Shown: positions 37,380-49,444 of the stretch, piece after piece
Position numbering within the stretch: the stretch's first letter is position 1
Layout of the letters: every line of letters begins with the position of its first letter
Source of the DNA: Lactifluus volemus
Lineage: Eukaryota > Basidiomycota > Agaricomycetes > Russulales > Russulaceae
DNA length: 64,000 nt
Direction of reading: 5' to 3'
Assembly (NCBI GenBank): GCA_022376515.1
Contig: WTXI01000063.1
Span: 62,001 to 126,000 of the forward strand
Notes under the pieces: generated by a model
What the model saw: the letters and a program-made list of their open reading frames with translations, nothing else
What the model was told of the DNA's origin: nothing
Database searches by the model: none
Position numbers and translations under genes: made by a program

Positions 37380-38590
37380 TCGACATCTCCTTCCGACGTC
37401 TCACCCGGAGTTGTCCGGACATTCGCAACGCGGTACGCGACACGATCGACAGCCTTCGATGCGTACCCGCCGAACAGAGTAACGACGTGGCACGTTCGGT
37501 ACTCCGATCCGTCATCTTTGGTATCGGGCTACCTCTTACCATCACCTTGGCGTCGGCCCTCACGATCGTACGAGAAGACGGAGATTATTTTCTTTTCACG
37601 CCGATGACCTCCCAGACTGTGACTCTTCCAATTATCATGTCGTGAACGCAGCTGACCATGTGCATTATCTAGGGATCTATTTTGATCATAAACTTGCCTG
37701 GGACAAGCACATAGCAGTCATAACATCTAGAACCAAAGGCACAATCAAGGCTCTACAGCTGCTGGGAAACTCTGTACGCGGCCTCGATCACGGCAACTGG
37801 CGCCTGGCATACAACGGCATCTGCCTCCCAGCTCTCACATATGGCTCACCAATTTGGTTCCGGGACCAAAAGTGACGCATCAAGACTCGTCAAGCAGTGC
37901 AGAATGCAGCTGTCCGGATCATAACGGGCGCGTTCCGCAGCACACCCCGTGAAACACTTCACCAATACTACCTATGGGAATCCGACTTCGGAAGCTCTCA
38001 GTACAGGCGAGTGTCCGTCTCCTCACCCTCCCCACCAACTCCCCCGTCCTTTACAGACTCGGTGCGCCATGAGGACGGACGGAAGGGAGCGGCATTCCCC
38101 TCCCCTACCCAACCCGACGCGGGCCCCCGACACATGCAGTCGCTGCCTCAGCAGTCGGTCCCCAGTAGAAAGCCGGAACCCACCTGTTACACACATCCAC
38201 CTTGGAGACGCTGGGGGCGCCCCCCTCTGACCCGCCTTACAGTCAAACCAGATTGCTTCAAGGGGGACGCCCGGAAGGCCCTTATCTCTGTCATGATTAA
38301 AAACCATTACAAGCGAGACAACACCCTCCTCATCTACTGTCGAGCTCTAGGCCCCAGCCCGACCCAGGAAGGCCCGACCTGGACCGGGGCATGCGTAGGC
38401 GAAGCCTCAAACTTGGCACGGGACCTCTTGACACAGTCCACCTCCAACACGGTAAAGATACCGCAGATCACCACATCTTACGATATTTCCAGGTTGTGGA
38501 CCGTTACGATAACGCCATAGTGTGTCAGGCCATCTGCGACAGTTTAACAGACACGCTGCCGGCTGGCTTTGACTATCCCGCAACTGAAGG
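37380..38590 (+). mobile_element. LINE-type retrotransposon 3' fragment (RT end), dead
   Basis: The plus strand encodes the C-terminal part of a non-LTR retrotransposon polyprotein: KTEIIFFSRR, then VNAADHVHYLGIYFDHKLAW, DKHIAVITSRTKGTIKALQL, LALTYGSPIWF-type (here PALTYGSPIWF) and AVQNAAVRIITGAFRSTPRE. These are the blocks after the catalytic reverse transcriptase core in fungal LINEs. The frame is cut by stops, for example TGA at about 37873, and shifts upstream near 37600. The YxDD catalytic core and the endonuclease are absent, so it is a 5'-truncated, decayed copy, as LINE insertions usually are. I could not define a poly-A tail or target-site duplication. Confidence 0.75.
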
Positions 38591-38853
38591 CATGATACTT
38601 TAGATTTTTAGTTCCGCGTCAGAAACCAGTAGCAACCAATAAAAACCAGCAAAGCGGAAATAACGATATGAAGCTTGCGGAAACGGATCTAGAAGGTGCG
38701 TTTCCGAAAATAGACACAAGCAGAAATCCGCAAACTGTTTTTTGTCTCTTGTACAAATGCACAAAATCGACGTATAACCTATAGACATCAGGATTCAGAC
38801 CATTTGTGCTTGTAGTTGGCGCCGTTCAGGTCGCAAGGATCATCATAACGTCA
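38591..38853. other. Short gap between the LINE remnant and TERT
   Basis: A/T-rich, no gene seen. Confidence 0.4.
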
Positions 38854-41800
38854 TCAAAAAGATAGTTGATCGATTACTACCCCGCCATTCCGAACAAGAC
38901 CGCGGAAATGTTTCTTATGCCGCCGGTATCGCCCTTGCGAGAGTTCAAAGTCAAGTAGCTTGAGCAGTGGCTTGTACACAGTTGGCTTGCGCGTCAACAC
39001 GACACGGAAGGCCGTCAGTCCGAGCCTGCACTTGTCCTATCAGCGAACTGATGCGGAACCCAACGAGTCGCATCGACTGACCATGAAACGCACGTCTTTT
39101 CGACTTCGCATTTGCCGCCTTGGGCTGTAGATACCTTGTTCAAGGCCTTGCTTCGCATCACGGCGTATGTGTACCGAATTATTTGTTGTATTGTCCCTGT
39201 AAAGGCTTAATTATCCAGAAATAGCGGAGGAAGCCCTGTATATAGCATACTATGAATGAACTTGACGTTCTTGCGTATGTTGGCGCCCCAGCTACGCAAG
39301 TAATGATGCATCCGCATAGCGACAACCAACAAGTTTTGGTATGTGTTGAGGTACACTACGGGGAGCGTGTTGAGGTCCGAATCGCAGAATATTATGTGGC
39401 TCTTCGCTCTTCCCAATCTGAAATAGGAACAGGTCAGTGAGGAACTTTGAAAGAGCCGCGCTGTGAGACACACTGCAACATCTTGTGCAAGAAGGCAAAG
39501 CCTCCGCGACGCCCGCGGTCGATGGTGAGAGAATCCACAATAACTGGTCGTGGTCTGGCTAAGCACGTCTTCAACCGCGTAAGGGGTCAACTTACAGGTA
39601 TCATGATAACGAGTGTAATCGGTCGACACCGATAAATCCTCCATATTGATAAACAAGGCACACCATGGGAAAGCTTGTCCTACGGTGAACACTAAGAATT
39701 CCCACCATAGGTTCGTTACGCACATTTCTGTTCCGGTTCTGTAATCCTGACAATGTGTCGGTCGCATTCAAAATTTGTCAGTGTCTTCTCCGAGGAGATA
39801 AAACAGCCGTATTCCGGGTGTCCTGGTAATCAGATTAAATAGACGATAGATAAACGGTTGTCAGGTCCTAACCTTCGATCATAACGTCAAGAAACTTTCT
39901 AGCTTTGGCATAGTCCGCAGTAATGAACAAATAGTCGTCGATGAGCCGAAGCAAGAGCTGTCAAGCGAAGAGGTTAAGTGAGCTCGATTGCGGGCTAAGT
40001 ACACTTACACTCGTTGGATCCTGAGTGAAATTCAAACGCGTTTGCTCAAGATCCGCGTAAAATATGGAACATAGGAGGGATGATAGCACTGATCCTTGTG
40101 GTATCCCAACTACTTGCCGGTAGTAATCTGGGCCGATCTAATTACGTTGTTGACAATACAACACGTCCTCAACGCGTCAGTTACGTACTTTTACAATGTT
40201 TTCCGTGATATGCTCCTCAAGGAGTTCTAAGACCTCTGCCTTCGAAGAAAAGTCGTATACAACGCGGTCCACGAATATGGTGTGCCGCAACATTGCTGCC
40301 AGTTCGGTTGCAAATCGTAAAAAATGCGGGTGCTCGTCTGGTCGGCAATTAGCGTTACAAAACGGAGAGACATGGAAACAGAAACAATTAACCGTCAGGG
40401 AGCGCCTTCATCGCAAATTTTCGCTTGACCTTTCCGGCAGCTTGCATGACCTGCCCGAAACGCGGGAGAACGTAACTATCCTGAAGGTAATCAACAATGT
40501 ATCCTATTTCGGGATGTTCATGGGAAGTACTTCAGAAAGAACATCCCGAAGGATTTGAAGGAGCTTCGACTGCTCAATGGTATCGAAGCATGCTTGTACG
40601 TCCACCTTCACAAAGTATAGCTTTGGCCTGGAAATAACCATGGTGGTGGGGATCATATCTCAAAACGAAAGCCTTACAAGATGCCGGATGGGCTGCTAGA
40701 GATAAGACGTGTCTTGAATGTCTTCAGTTGTTTGTAAATCTCGTTATGTCCGAATACTGATGCTCCCACAAGTTCGGGTTTCGTGGTCTTGCCCACCGTG
40801 AGGACTCACTATTGGGGGCTATTCCGATGACTCACCTTCTCGTATGTGAGAATCTGGAATGCAGCTTGGAGAATATCATTAATAGATTGCTGGCGCACGT
40901 TCATTTTCCCCTGTAGATTGCGGCAGAGTACTTTTCATCAGGTTCTGCATAATTTCTTTTGCCTGACTCACTTTGATCTCTATCCTTTTCCGCCGAAGGT
41001 TTACGATTGGCCGTACTCCTGTGTCCTTAGGCAATAAACGAACGAATGAAAATCCCAATTTGCGCTGGCGAAGTATCTCCTCGGCTTCATGCTTGAATAT
41101 AGATGTAAACATGCAACACATCAAGATAGGATAGGTAGCACCTCTTCCAGCTTCGAGAACGTAATGCTTGTAAGTCGCTCAATAAGGGGCGCACAGAGCA
41201 CACCCCAATCGTCCTGGCGAAAGTATAATATTTTATTCTTGAATGCGGAGGATTCAGTTATGTAGAACGTAGTCTGTGTGGGTCGATTTGAGAGAAGAAA
41301 ACTAAGAGAGAATATTACTACTTGCTCGTAACAGCGGAGTGACAAATGACCCGAAATAATAAATGATGAATTCTTCCAAGAGCTCGCGTCGTTTGATGCT
41401 ACTGGATGCAGGAGTGTGAGCAGTAGAGGGGATGCCGTACGCGGTCCACTTGCAGCTGGTCGTGCTGAGACCCTGCATAATACCATGGAGAGAGATGGTT
41501 TCATAGCGTCGGTATGAGATGAAGTTCTTCACGGCTGCAGCATAACTGAAATTATATATGCCATAGAGAATGCAAACCACGGCGCACCTCCCATAACCAA
41601 CTTGAAGTTTTTGGTACCACCCCAAAAAGGCTTTGGAATGACTGCCTTCGTGACCAGGGCAATAAACCGGTATACCTGCCTCCTGCTCATTGAGCATGTC
41701 AGGCATGAAAGAATTTACACACAAACTACCTCGACATGAGAGCATGCAAATTCTGCAAATCTGGGTTTACTCTTGGAACCTACTGTCGATGGGTGGCAGG

Positions 41801-43422
41801 AAGGTTCTAGTGACGTGCTATGGGTCCCCGTAGTCCGCTGAGAAGACAAATGAGTCGATTCCTCTGACATGAGTTCCTACACGACGATTAAATGCGAGCC
41901 CCAGAGATCTGGGTGGTGCGAAGGGACAAACCAGAATGATACTAGAGTCAAGAGCAGCTTCTTGTTCGGGACGCTTCAGCTTTGATGGACAGGCGATGTC
42001 CCTCAACGCTTTGTAGGAGCACTTCCCATGTTTCCTGATAATTTTTTCCATCAAGTCTAAGGCGGGCTTTACTCTCTTAGGCGTCTTTGATGGACGAGCT
42101 TTCTTTGGGCTACAGTTGAATGGACGCACGCAGAACATACTCAATCCTCACCTTTATCTCTTCTTCTCGGTCGGCAACATCAGAATACTTATGAGCTTTG
42201 GCATAAGACGTGAACACAGTAGCGAGGCCGTATTCGCGCGGAAAGACATATTTAGATAGATGCCGGGATGCTTCCATCCTCTTGTGTTGGTCATGGGTCT
42301 CATGCCAATCTCTTTTCGACCGACGAGCAGGGGGGTTCAGGACGTTGAGGATGTCTGTATGGAGAGATGAGAGCATATTATTTCTCATGCGAGCATACGA
42401 ACGCTTTGGTGGGAGGCCAGCAACTATCACGTCAGTCTGTGGTATGTATGCTGGCCGGGCATAGCATAGATGTCCACGATCGAACAGTATGTCCGCTGGG
42501 CTTCGCCTTTAGGCGTAATTTAGAAACGTTATACACAGTGTATGAAGAGCTCACTTAGAATCTATGGACGTGCGTTGAAGTCGCTTTTTTGGTAATGGTG
42601 CTCCTGGATGAGGCTCAGCCTTCCTCTTACGTTCCCCAGAGGGAGCAAGGGTGGTCAACGCGCCCCTGGTGGAGTCTATAACTGGAGATGGAAGAAATAC
42701 CAAAGGCATTCCCGTCAGCTGACACAGGCACTCATTGGGCAGTGGCACAAATATGCTCGTTTCCGTCAGTAGATGCAACATAGCATTCTCCCCGATCCTG
42801 ACACATCATCAGGCGCGTAAGACACGTAAAAGGTATAAGTACACACCTGTTTAGCAACCTCTCCCAGTCAGAGCCTTGCAGTGTCGTGATGATCGTATTC
42901 ACGAAGAAGTTATTAACACCAGAGCGAGTGTCTCCGACTTTCATCTTCGAGCCACTTTGATAAGACTTTGAGAAGGTGAGACCAGGAACACGTCTTTGAG
43001 TCATGAATAGACCTACACTACGATATCCCATAGTGATCACATTTACGCCTTTCTGTTTAGGACCGGAGAATAGTCTTTCTTGGGCACGCGTGATGACCTG
43101 CGGTTCTTCGTCAGTACTATCTAAGATATGATAAGGGAGGAAAACATACAACACGCATTGGATCAAAGGACTGCTCCATGACAAAGTTGAACTGCGTCTG
43201 ACCAGAAGGAAGCACATCGCCACTGAAGGCCACATAGGAATGCGCAAGGAATTGACCGTATGAAGGCGGATCTGAAGGTAAGAGCAAGACATCGTTGACC
43301 TCTCTGTCTGGCAGGGGGGTGAAAATGGTGTTCAGATAAGTCTGAAGGTTGCACACTCGAGAAAAATATGCGTTCAGAATGGAGAGCGTAATTTGATGGG
43401 ACATTGGACAGTGATGATTCAC
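38854..43422 (-). CDS. TERT: Telomerase reverse transcriptase (TERT)
   Basis: A multi-exon gene with all TERT landmarks on the minus strand. N-terminal region: SILNAYFSRVCNLQTYLNTI and GENAMLHLLTETSIFVPLP with YCQLTG-like CLCQLTG. RNA-binding domain: PSYGQFLAH upstream, PKRSYARMRN, and the CP-like KIIRKHGKCSYKALRDIACP (near 42020). Reverse transcriptase: motif 1/2 SFVRLLPKDTGVRPIVNLRR (about 41030), motif A FVKVDVQACFDTIEQ (about 40600, first catalytic Asp), motif B' GIPQGSVLSSLLCSIFYADL (about 40100), motif C RLIDDYLFIT (about 39940, Asp pair), motif D FISSEKTLTNFECD (about 39800), motif E FPWCALFINMEDL (about 39680). Thumb: FRVVLTRKPTVYKPLLKLLD, ending at 38854. Start chosen at 43422 (or 43404, MSHQITLS). 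The junction between motifs D and E (about 39690-39745) does not splice cleanly in phase, so either the intron model there is wrong or a base is missing. It extends chromosome ends with the telomerase RNA. Confidence 0.92.
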
Positions 43423-43920
43423 AGTAAAGGGCGCTCAAGCGCGACGCGTCTTGGCACGTGAGTGAATGGCAAGTCAGCTCAATCCCCACACGGCTCTACA
43501 TATTTCCCGCTCCTTTATCTCCTCATATATTCGTCGCTAGAGCAATTAATTAGCGCTTCCACTCGTTGCTTTCCGACCTGCCGTCTATCTCTTTTTTCTC
43601 TTGTATGACTTTTCGACTGTATTGTTTGATAGTTCGCACCGTGTATCGCACACACGGTAATCGTAATGTACAGCATAGTGCGATACAAGGCAGGCCGAGC
43701 ATATACGAGATTTGTCTGCCACCCCGTCTCAGTGGGACAGGCTCACAGGATCGTTCTCAACCATCCCAGTGCAGTTGGTAGGAATTGCTTTAGACGTCTT
43801 CACGCGCTACTCGATGAATACAATGCAGGAAGACACCTCAATATAGAGGGTTCACATGCAATAGGAAAACAACAAATTGACGAATGTGGGGCCCGAACAA
43901 GGCAATGATAACAAATACAA
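43423..43920. other. Intergenic between TERT and the TPR gene
   Basis: TERT upstream region. No coding sequence is recognised apart from chance frames. Confidence 0.4.
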
Positions 43921-44932
43921 CTAAGTCGCCTCAGTGGATCTCGTCTCTTTCGTGCCCGGGGAGGATACTTCCTCAACCGCGTCAGCGGTCGACGCATCCA
44001 AGCCGCCGCGGCTGAGCCATCCTATCGACGGAATAAGTGACGGAAGGGATCACCCTGATCCATCATGCACGCACGCACCTTTCAATTTTTGATTGTGCAC
44101 CCGTTCTCGTTCTTTGTCGATGACGCGTAGGCGCTTCAGCTCCGCGGTGGCAGCAGGCGCATCTGAGATTGCACACAAAGTATTAAATGAGATGCCGCGG
44201 GTAACGCTAAAGCACTGCACAACGCATACCTGTAGGACTCTTCTTGATGATCTCTTCGAGTATCTTCTCTGCACGTTCGAAAAATCCCTGCTCGCCGATC
44301 GCCTTGCCGCGACGGAACATAGCCTTGTAGTTCGTCGGGTTCTTCGCCAGTGCCTTCTCCGCCGTTTCCTGCGCGCGTCTCCAATTTTCGCGCTTGATGT
44401 GGCATGCGGACATGTTCGCATAGATCTTCTCGATGAGGTCATCCGCCTGCAAGGGTGTGTAGCGCGGGGGTGAGCATTAGAGGCTTTTACGAGTTCGCAC
44501 ACGAGGGGACACGAAGTTCACCTCAGTTCGTTCTTTCGGTGCCGTAGCACTGTCAATGGGACCCGTCTTCGTAGTAGAGGCGATACCGACGGCTGATCTG
44601 CAAATCAAGGGGTAGGTCGTGAGCTAGGGTTTCAATAACTGGCATAGTAGGGCGTACAGCGCAGACTTATCCAGGCCCTCAGCGTAACAAAGAGCCTCCG
44701 CGGTGGATCAGATGGGGTACATCAACTTGGTTAACAAGAAGCACACCTCATGATATGCTCTAAGGGCTGGCCGCGGAAATAAGCAACAGCAAACCGATAA
44801 ACAGGCACAGCGGTGTTCCATTCACACACCATCGGAAATGTTCCCAGCTTTAAAACCCGCGTCTCCTGCCGCCTTCTTCTGGCGAGCAACCTCCAGTTTG
44901 TCTTGTGTATCTTGTGTAGAGTCTGTGTCCAT
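43921..44932 (-). CDS. TPR-repeat protein, co-chaperone-like
   Basis: It starts MDTDSTQDTQDKLEVARQKK (44932) with AAGDAGFKAGNISD, typical of the first TPR helix. The third repeat region is clear: DDLIEKIYANMSACHIKREN, WRRAQETAEKALAKNPTNYK and AMFRRGKAIGEQGFFERAEK, followed by LEEIIKKSP and, after an intron, DAPAATAELKRLRVIDKERE. The last intron joins KLKG to WLSRGGLDAST, ending STEAT at 43921. The three-TPR plus charged-helix layout resembles FKBP/CYP40-type or CNS1-type Hsp90 co-chaperones, but no peptidyl-prolyl isomerase domain is present. Client and partner are unknown. About four introns are needed. Confidence 0.7.
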
Positions 44933-46199
44933 GGGATATTGTGTTATAAGGGTAGGGGTAAGTGGCACGTAACGTAAAACCCCTGACGCGAACCAGAAGC
45001 GACTTTGATAATAATAATAAATCTTACGCCTATAAGGCAATTCATTCCTATATAGTACATACACGACCCGTCACCCTACCTTGAGTTTACAGCTAAGCGC
45101 AAAGATAGAACTTCAGAGACAGAAATAGACGAAAAGAAAACGAAACGGAGGGAGAGGAAAATAGAAAAAAAACGTGTTGTTCGAGCTGCGCGTCTAACAA
45201 GCCACATTATGAGGCGCATACTGTACACAGTGGAGATATCCTCCGAGCCATACCCCATCATAGTCCCAGACTCCACTCATCCCCCTTTCGGCCCATCTTC
45301 AACAGAAGGCGAATATGACGAAGCCCTGGAAAGACGTCGCGTCCTATCGCCAAACTTGGAAGGCAATGCGGTTTCGGTGACAATGACAGGCTAATGCAGA
45401 CAAACCCAACTTTGATGCTCTGGATGCACGAAATAAACATCTGGGAACCGAGGGTCGTGTTAAGAACAACCAAAGATACTTCACTTTAATCACTAAATCG
45501 GTTTTCTATGGGGTTGTGTCCATAGGAAGTAAATGTAACGATTTCGTCACTTATACAAAGGACATGTGTCTCACCCTTACGGTACAACCCACATGTTGAA
45601 TGGACATTTGGGGTATGGAGGACTAGACTCCACTGCATTTGGTATGAGTTCACATGTACACTGCATTGAGCAGCAGTTATTTGCACTGCTGCTTGATGCT
45701 GATGTGGCTGCAAAATGCAATAAAGTCTGCCCACAAATGAGTTTGTGACATCACCCCAGCCCAAATCACAGGAGTGAATAGGGCGCAAATGTTCACGTGA
45801 AGGATACTGAGGGTAATAATACCACTGTTTGTCGCAGTGCGGCGTGGATATCACGAATCCTGATGGTCCAACGACAACACCCACTCGAAATTTTCAATGT
45901 TACACAACCACTGCTCAGCGCTCAGCCGTGGAACAGATAGTATGAGGTGGATAGGACCGCTTTCAGGGTTTCATCTGTGGGGCTATCAGAGGATCATACA
46001 TTTGTCGTCAGAGCAAGCGCGGAGTGAGCATAAATGTTGGACAACGAATAAGTTCCAAGACGCACTGGCAATTGACCAGTCTATTTGTCGTTGTTTATAC
46101 CCAAGCGTCTCTCTCACCAACGGGTTAAACAACCGTTAACCCTACACCAGTCCCAACAACAAATCTCGACCCGAGCCACGCCTAAAGATTAGATTCTAC
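44933..46199. other. Intergenic 1.3 kb
   Basis: A 132-codon minus frame (45884-45486; PHCDKQWYYYPQYPSREHLR) has a protein-like composition but no recognised family; it may be a transposon scrap. Nothing else is supported. Confidence 0.35.
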
Positions 46200-46557
46200 A
46201 TGGCCTTGCTCAGCTCCATCCTCGGCTTCTCCCTCTTCGGGCTCGGCGCCCGCGTAGGACAACTCGGTATTCAAAAGCGTAATCTCCTCGAAAGTGCGTG
46301 CGCGCGTCCGCCCTGCCTCTTCATTCCCTCCTTGTAATTTTTTTTTTTTTTGCCAAAAACTTACTGGTGGCACAGACCCGGGCGGGCACCTCATCTCGAT
46401 GCTCGCTTTTGGTTATCTCGGTTACTGGGCACATCAATGGGACGAGCGCGCAGGGGTGCTCATAGCTGAGAAACGTGCGGAGATCACAGAGCGGCGTAGA
46501 CAGAGGATCGCGCGAGCGGAGGCGGCGTCTGCGGCTGCGCTCGGAGAGGTCTCGTAG
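46200..46557 (+). CDS. Small membrane protein, possibly mitochondrial
   Basis: A two-exon gene: exon 1 46200-46293 (MALLSSILGFSLFGLGARVG, QLGIQKRNLLE), an intron with a T run before its AG, exon 2 from 46376 (NPGGHLISMLAFGYLGYWAH, QWDERAGVLIAEKRAEI...). About 91 residues. There are two hydrophobic stretches, residues 1-20 and about 36-52, separated by a basic loop, then an amphipathic charged helix rich in Glu, Arg and Ala. The layout resembles small fungal inner-membrane proteins such as complex I accessory subunits (NUXM or 14 kDa-like), but I cannot confirm the family. The clean splice phase and short intron make a real gene likely. Confidence 0.6.
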
Positions 46558-47784
46558 GGACTGTGCTCTCTTCAGTTGTGGACACCTGTGAGTACTCAGC
46601 TATCTTACCTTTTGTCTTATAACACGCTCAAGCGGGTGCGCGTATCGACGTTCTAATATATCTAGGAAGGAGGTTGCGGTCGCCTCTGCGTTTGTGGCAC
46701 GTATACAATCCATGCCCATGTAGATCCAACGCTCTGTTTTTAATAATCACTGCCAAAAAAAGGACCAGAATCGCTCGTAGAGTGGGAGCTTTGGATGTCC
46801 CTCCTACGGTCTCCGCTCCCATAACATCGCGGCTGCCCCCCGACGCTGCCAAGATCTACGTGACTGCGATCTCACGGGTTGTGTTGATAAGATATTAATG
46901 CTAATTGATGACGTGGCTGAGCTGTCCTGACTGACAAGACCTGGGTGCACCTAGTTTGGTCTACCTGAAGTAGTTCCTCTGTTGAGACTAACACGGCACC
47001 AACCAAGACACAAATCACAATCTTTTATTGTACAACGGAACTGCAGGACCAGCACTGCGGACTTCTTACTGCCTCAACCCTATCAAGAAAAGACAGGCTA
47101 ACGGCGAAAAGCCGGAAAAAAGAAATTCAAAGGAAAGAACGTACACGAAGTGTGAGATACTAAGAGAGCGGAAGAGACGCAGCTAAACGGCGATGATGGT
47201 ACTAACAAGTAAGCCAAAGTATCAACAACTACAAACGCCAAGAACCATGAGCAGTTAATGTGAATGGGAAATCTGCGCGCATGGAAAATGGCGTATGCCC
47301 AAAGCAACTTGTACATGGTAAACAAAGTTTTTTTTTTTTGACATAATGCACGGTGTTGTACAGGTGATATGGCCGATGAGGGGATATGTGCAAATAGGGA
47401 TGTGGGGAATGTCTGTGAATGGAAAGGAACAAGATCCAGGCGAATGTGAGGACGCAGCGCGAATCCGGGCTGCGGAGAACGAACAAGCCTGCAAATGGTC
47501 AGTGGTTATGACGTAAAACGGAGAAAGGAATAAATGAGATCCCAAAGCAATGCTACGGGAAAATGAGCGTGTGAAGGAGTGTTGTTAATATCAAGTCAGA
47601 GAAGCGAAGGAGTGATATGTGGCGTTTGAGGAAGAACGGTGGCTTGGTGAATTACGTTCATGGAGTGTTCCACGAAGAAAGAATGGAGCCGGACAATTTA
47701 AACAAGGACACCCTTTTGTGGAAATGGGGTGCCAGGGACGAGGGGTACGGGCGCCGAACAGGAGTCAGGGGAGGCGTGTGGAAA
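46558..47784. other. Intergenic 1.2 kb
   Basis: It contains the 3' flanks of the two converging genes, with A/T runs (for example about 47328-47340) and no recognised coding sequence. Confidence 0.4.
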
Positions 47785-49253
47785 TCAGCGCAACTGGAAC
47801 GCGCTGTCCAGTCCGTGGCCAAGACCTACACTGGGAATAATGTCCACAGGCTCGGACACCACATCGTTCTCACCCAGGCTACTGAAACTAATGCGACGTG
47901 CAGCACGTGACGGGATGGGGCGCATACGGCGAAGCGTGCGCTGAGTGCAAGGGGTGCAAGGGGGATGAGAGGGTTGGGATGGTGGTGGATGAGCACCCAT
48001 GGCAGGAATTTGTATAGATAAGTGAGCTGGTGCAAGGTGCAGATGCGTCGTGGGAGGGGATCGATGAGGAAGCTCAGGGCCAAAAATAGACGGGTTTCTC
48101 TGAGGATTCGCACGAGAGCGACGAACAGGGCTGTCGTCCGAACTCGATAGCATCTTACCGATGCGTTGGTCCGCAGTACGGCGAGCCTTCTTCGTCTGCT
48201 TCGTGCGAAGGTTCTCCTCTTCATCGGAGCTCACATCTGAGCCCCGCGCAGCAACACTGAAGGAGGGTGCACGCTTCATTGCCTTGCGCGTTTCTCCGAA
48301 CGAATCGGTGCGCCGTACGGGGGCACAAGGAAGCGACTGCAGAGAAGACGAGGAATTGGTTGACATGGTAGATACTGACCGACGGAAAGATGGGTTTGAA
48401 GGCTGCTTTTTCCACTGAGAAACTGCTGAACGAGAAGAATGTAATGTGGTAGAAGAAGGCGTTGAGATGTTGAGAGTCTGGGAATCAGCGGATGATGGGC
48501 GTGCATATGGATGGTAAACGGGTTGGGGAACAAGCGGTCTGATCGATGAAGATGGCGAGAAGCTCTGCATAGGAAAAGGGCAGATTTGTTGGAGCAAAAC
48601 TATAAGAACGGGAATGAAAAATACCTGGTGAACGCGTCCGTATCGCATAACTCGAGCTTAGCAGACTGCATAAAGTCCATACTAGATTGACGGTAGAGGG
48701 GTCGCTTAATGTTAGTGGTACGCTTGAGGACCTCACGAAACTGCTCGAGATCTTGGTCCCCTTCCTCTTCTTCAATGACGTTCTGCCGTTTCTGTTCGGC
48801 AGATACTTCCTTTGCGCGGGCACGGCAAAGCTCAACAAGTTTGGCGCGGGTAGCTCGTAGTGAGTACGGCCATTCATTTGGGCCCTTAGCTTGAGCAACA
48901 CCACAGGCAATCTTGTCGAGAAGGTTTGAAGGCGGAACGGGACCGATAAAGGGTGTGATTACGTGAGCAGGAAGAGCGTCGAGAGTCTGGGGGGGATGAG
49001 ACACTGATAAGCAAAAAAAAAAAAAAAGAAATCATACCCTTGTGAGGAGAAGAATATGTTCATGTTTCCATTCAAGGTCTAAACCATCAGCTGGGTCATT
49101 GTTCGAACTGTTCCAGCTATCTGAGCTCTTCCTATTATCGTTTAGGGATACATGAAAGGGATGTTGAGCGGGGGAGCGCATAGAGGGAGTCCTTGGAGAA
49201 GGAGAGCTCGATACGAGAGGAGATCGTCTCCTCGTGAGCGGAGGATTAGGCAT
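47785..49253 (-). CDS. Unrecognised Ser-rich protein with helical N-terminal domain
   Basis: It starts MPNPPLTRRRSPLVSSSPSP (49253). A well-formed domain follows: DLEWKHEHILLLTRTLDALP, AHVITPFIGPVPPSNLLDKI, EWPYSLRATRAKLVELCRAR, then a Glu-rich helix (QNVIEEEEGDQDLEQFREVL) and LYRQSSMDFMQSAKLELCD. The C-terminal half is disordered: Ser-rich, with acidic/basic patches (SDVSSDEEENLRTKQTKKAR) that look like a nuclear localisation signal and phospho-sites (SSSDDSPVRRSR). It ends near AFQLR at 47785. Two introns are needed, one ending just before the TLDALP block (about 48990-49040) and one at about 48590-48625. I cannot name a family; the composition suggests a nuclear regulatory protein. Confidence 0.6.
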
Positions 49254-49444
49254 AATGATAGGAAGAGGAGGAAAATGAGAGGGAGGGGACTGGTTAGCTT
49301 AGAGATGAGATGAGTCCAAACAGAGTGAGTGACGAATCGAAATCAAGTCTAAAACATGTTGAAACTCAATTTGGCGCCCGAACATGTCAAATTGAATCTC
49401 AGCTACACTCTCAGCCACAATCACTTCTCACGCCACTAACTAAA

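Noticed and set aside
38023..38307. Minus-strand frame over the LINE remnant
   Set aside because: Shadow frame; the plus strand has the recognisable reverse transcriptase end.
40879..41124. Reverse transcriptase blocks as a retrotransposon
   Set aside because: The motif set (CP-like RNA-binding motif, QGSVLSSLLCSIFYADL, FPWCALFIN, thumb ending) is specific to telomerase, and the gene has many introns.
47617..47910. Plus-strand 97-codon frame
   Set aside because: Mostly antisense to the C-terminal end of the Ser-rich gene; no domain.
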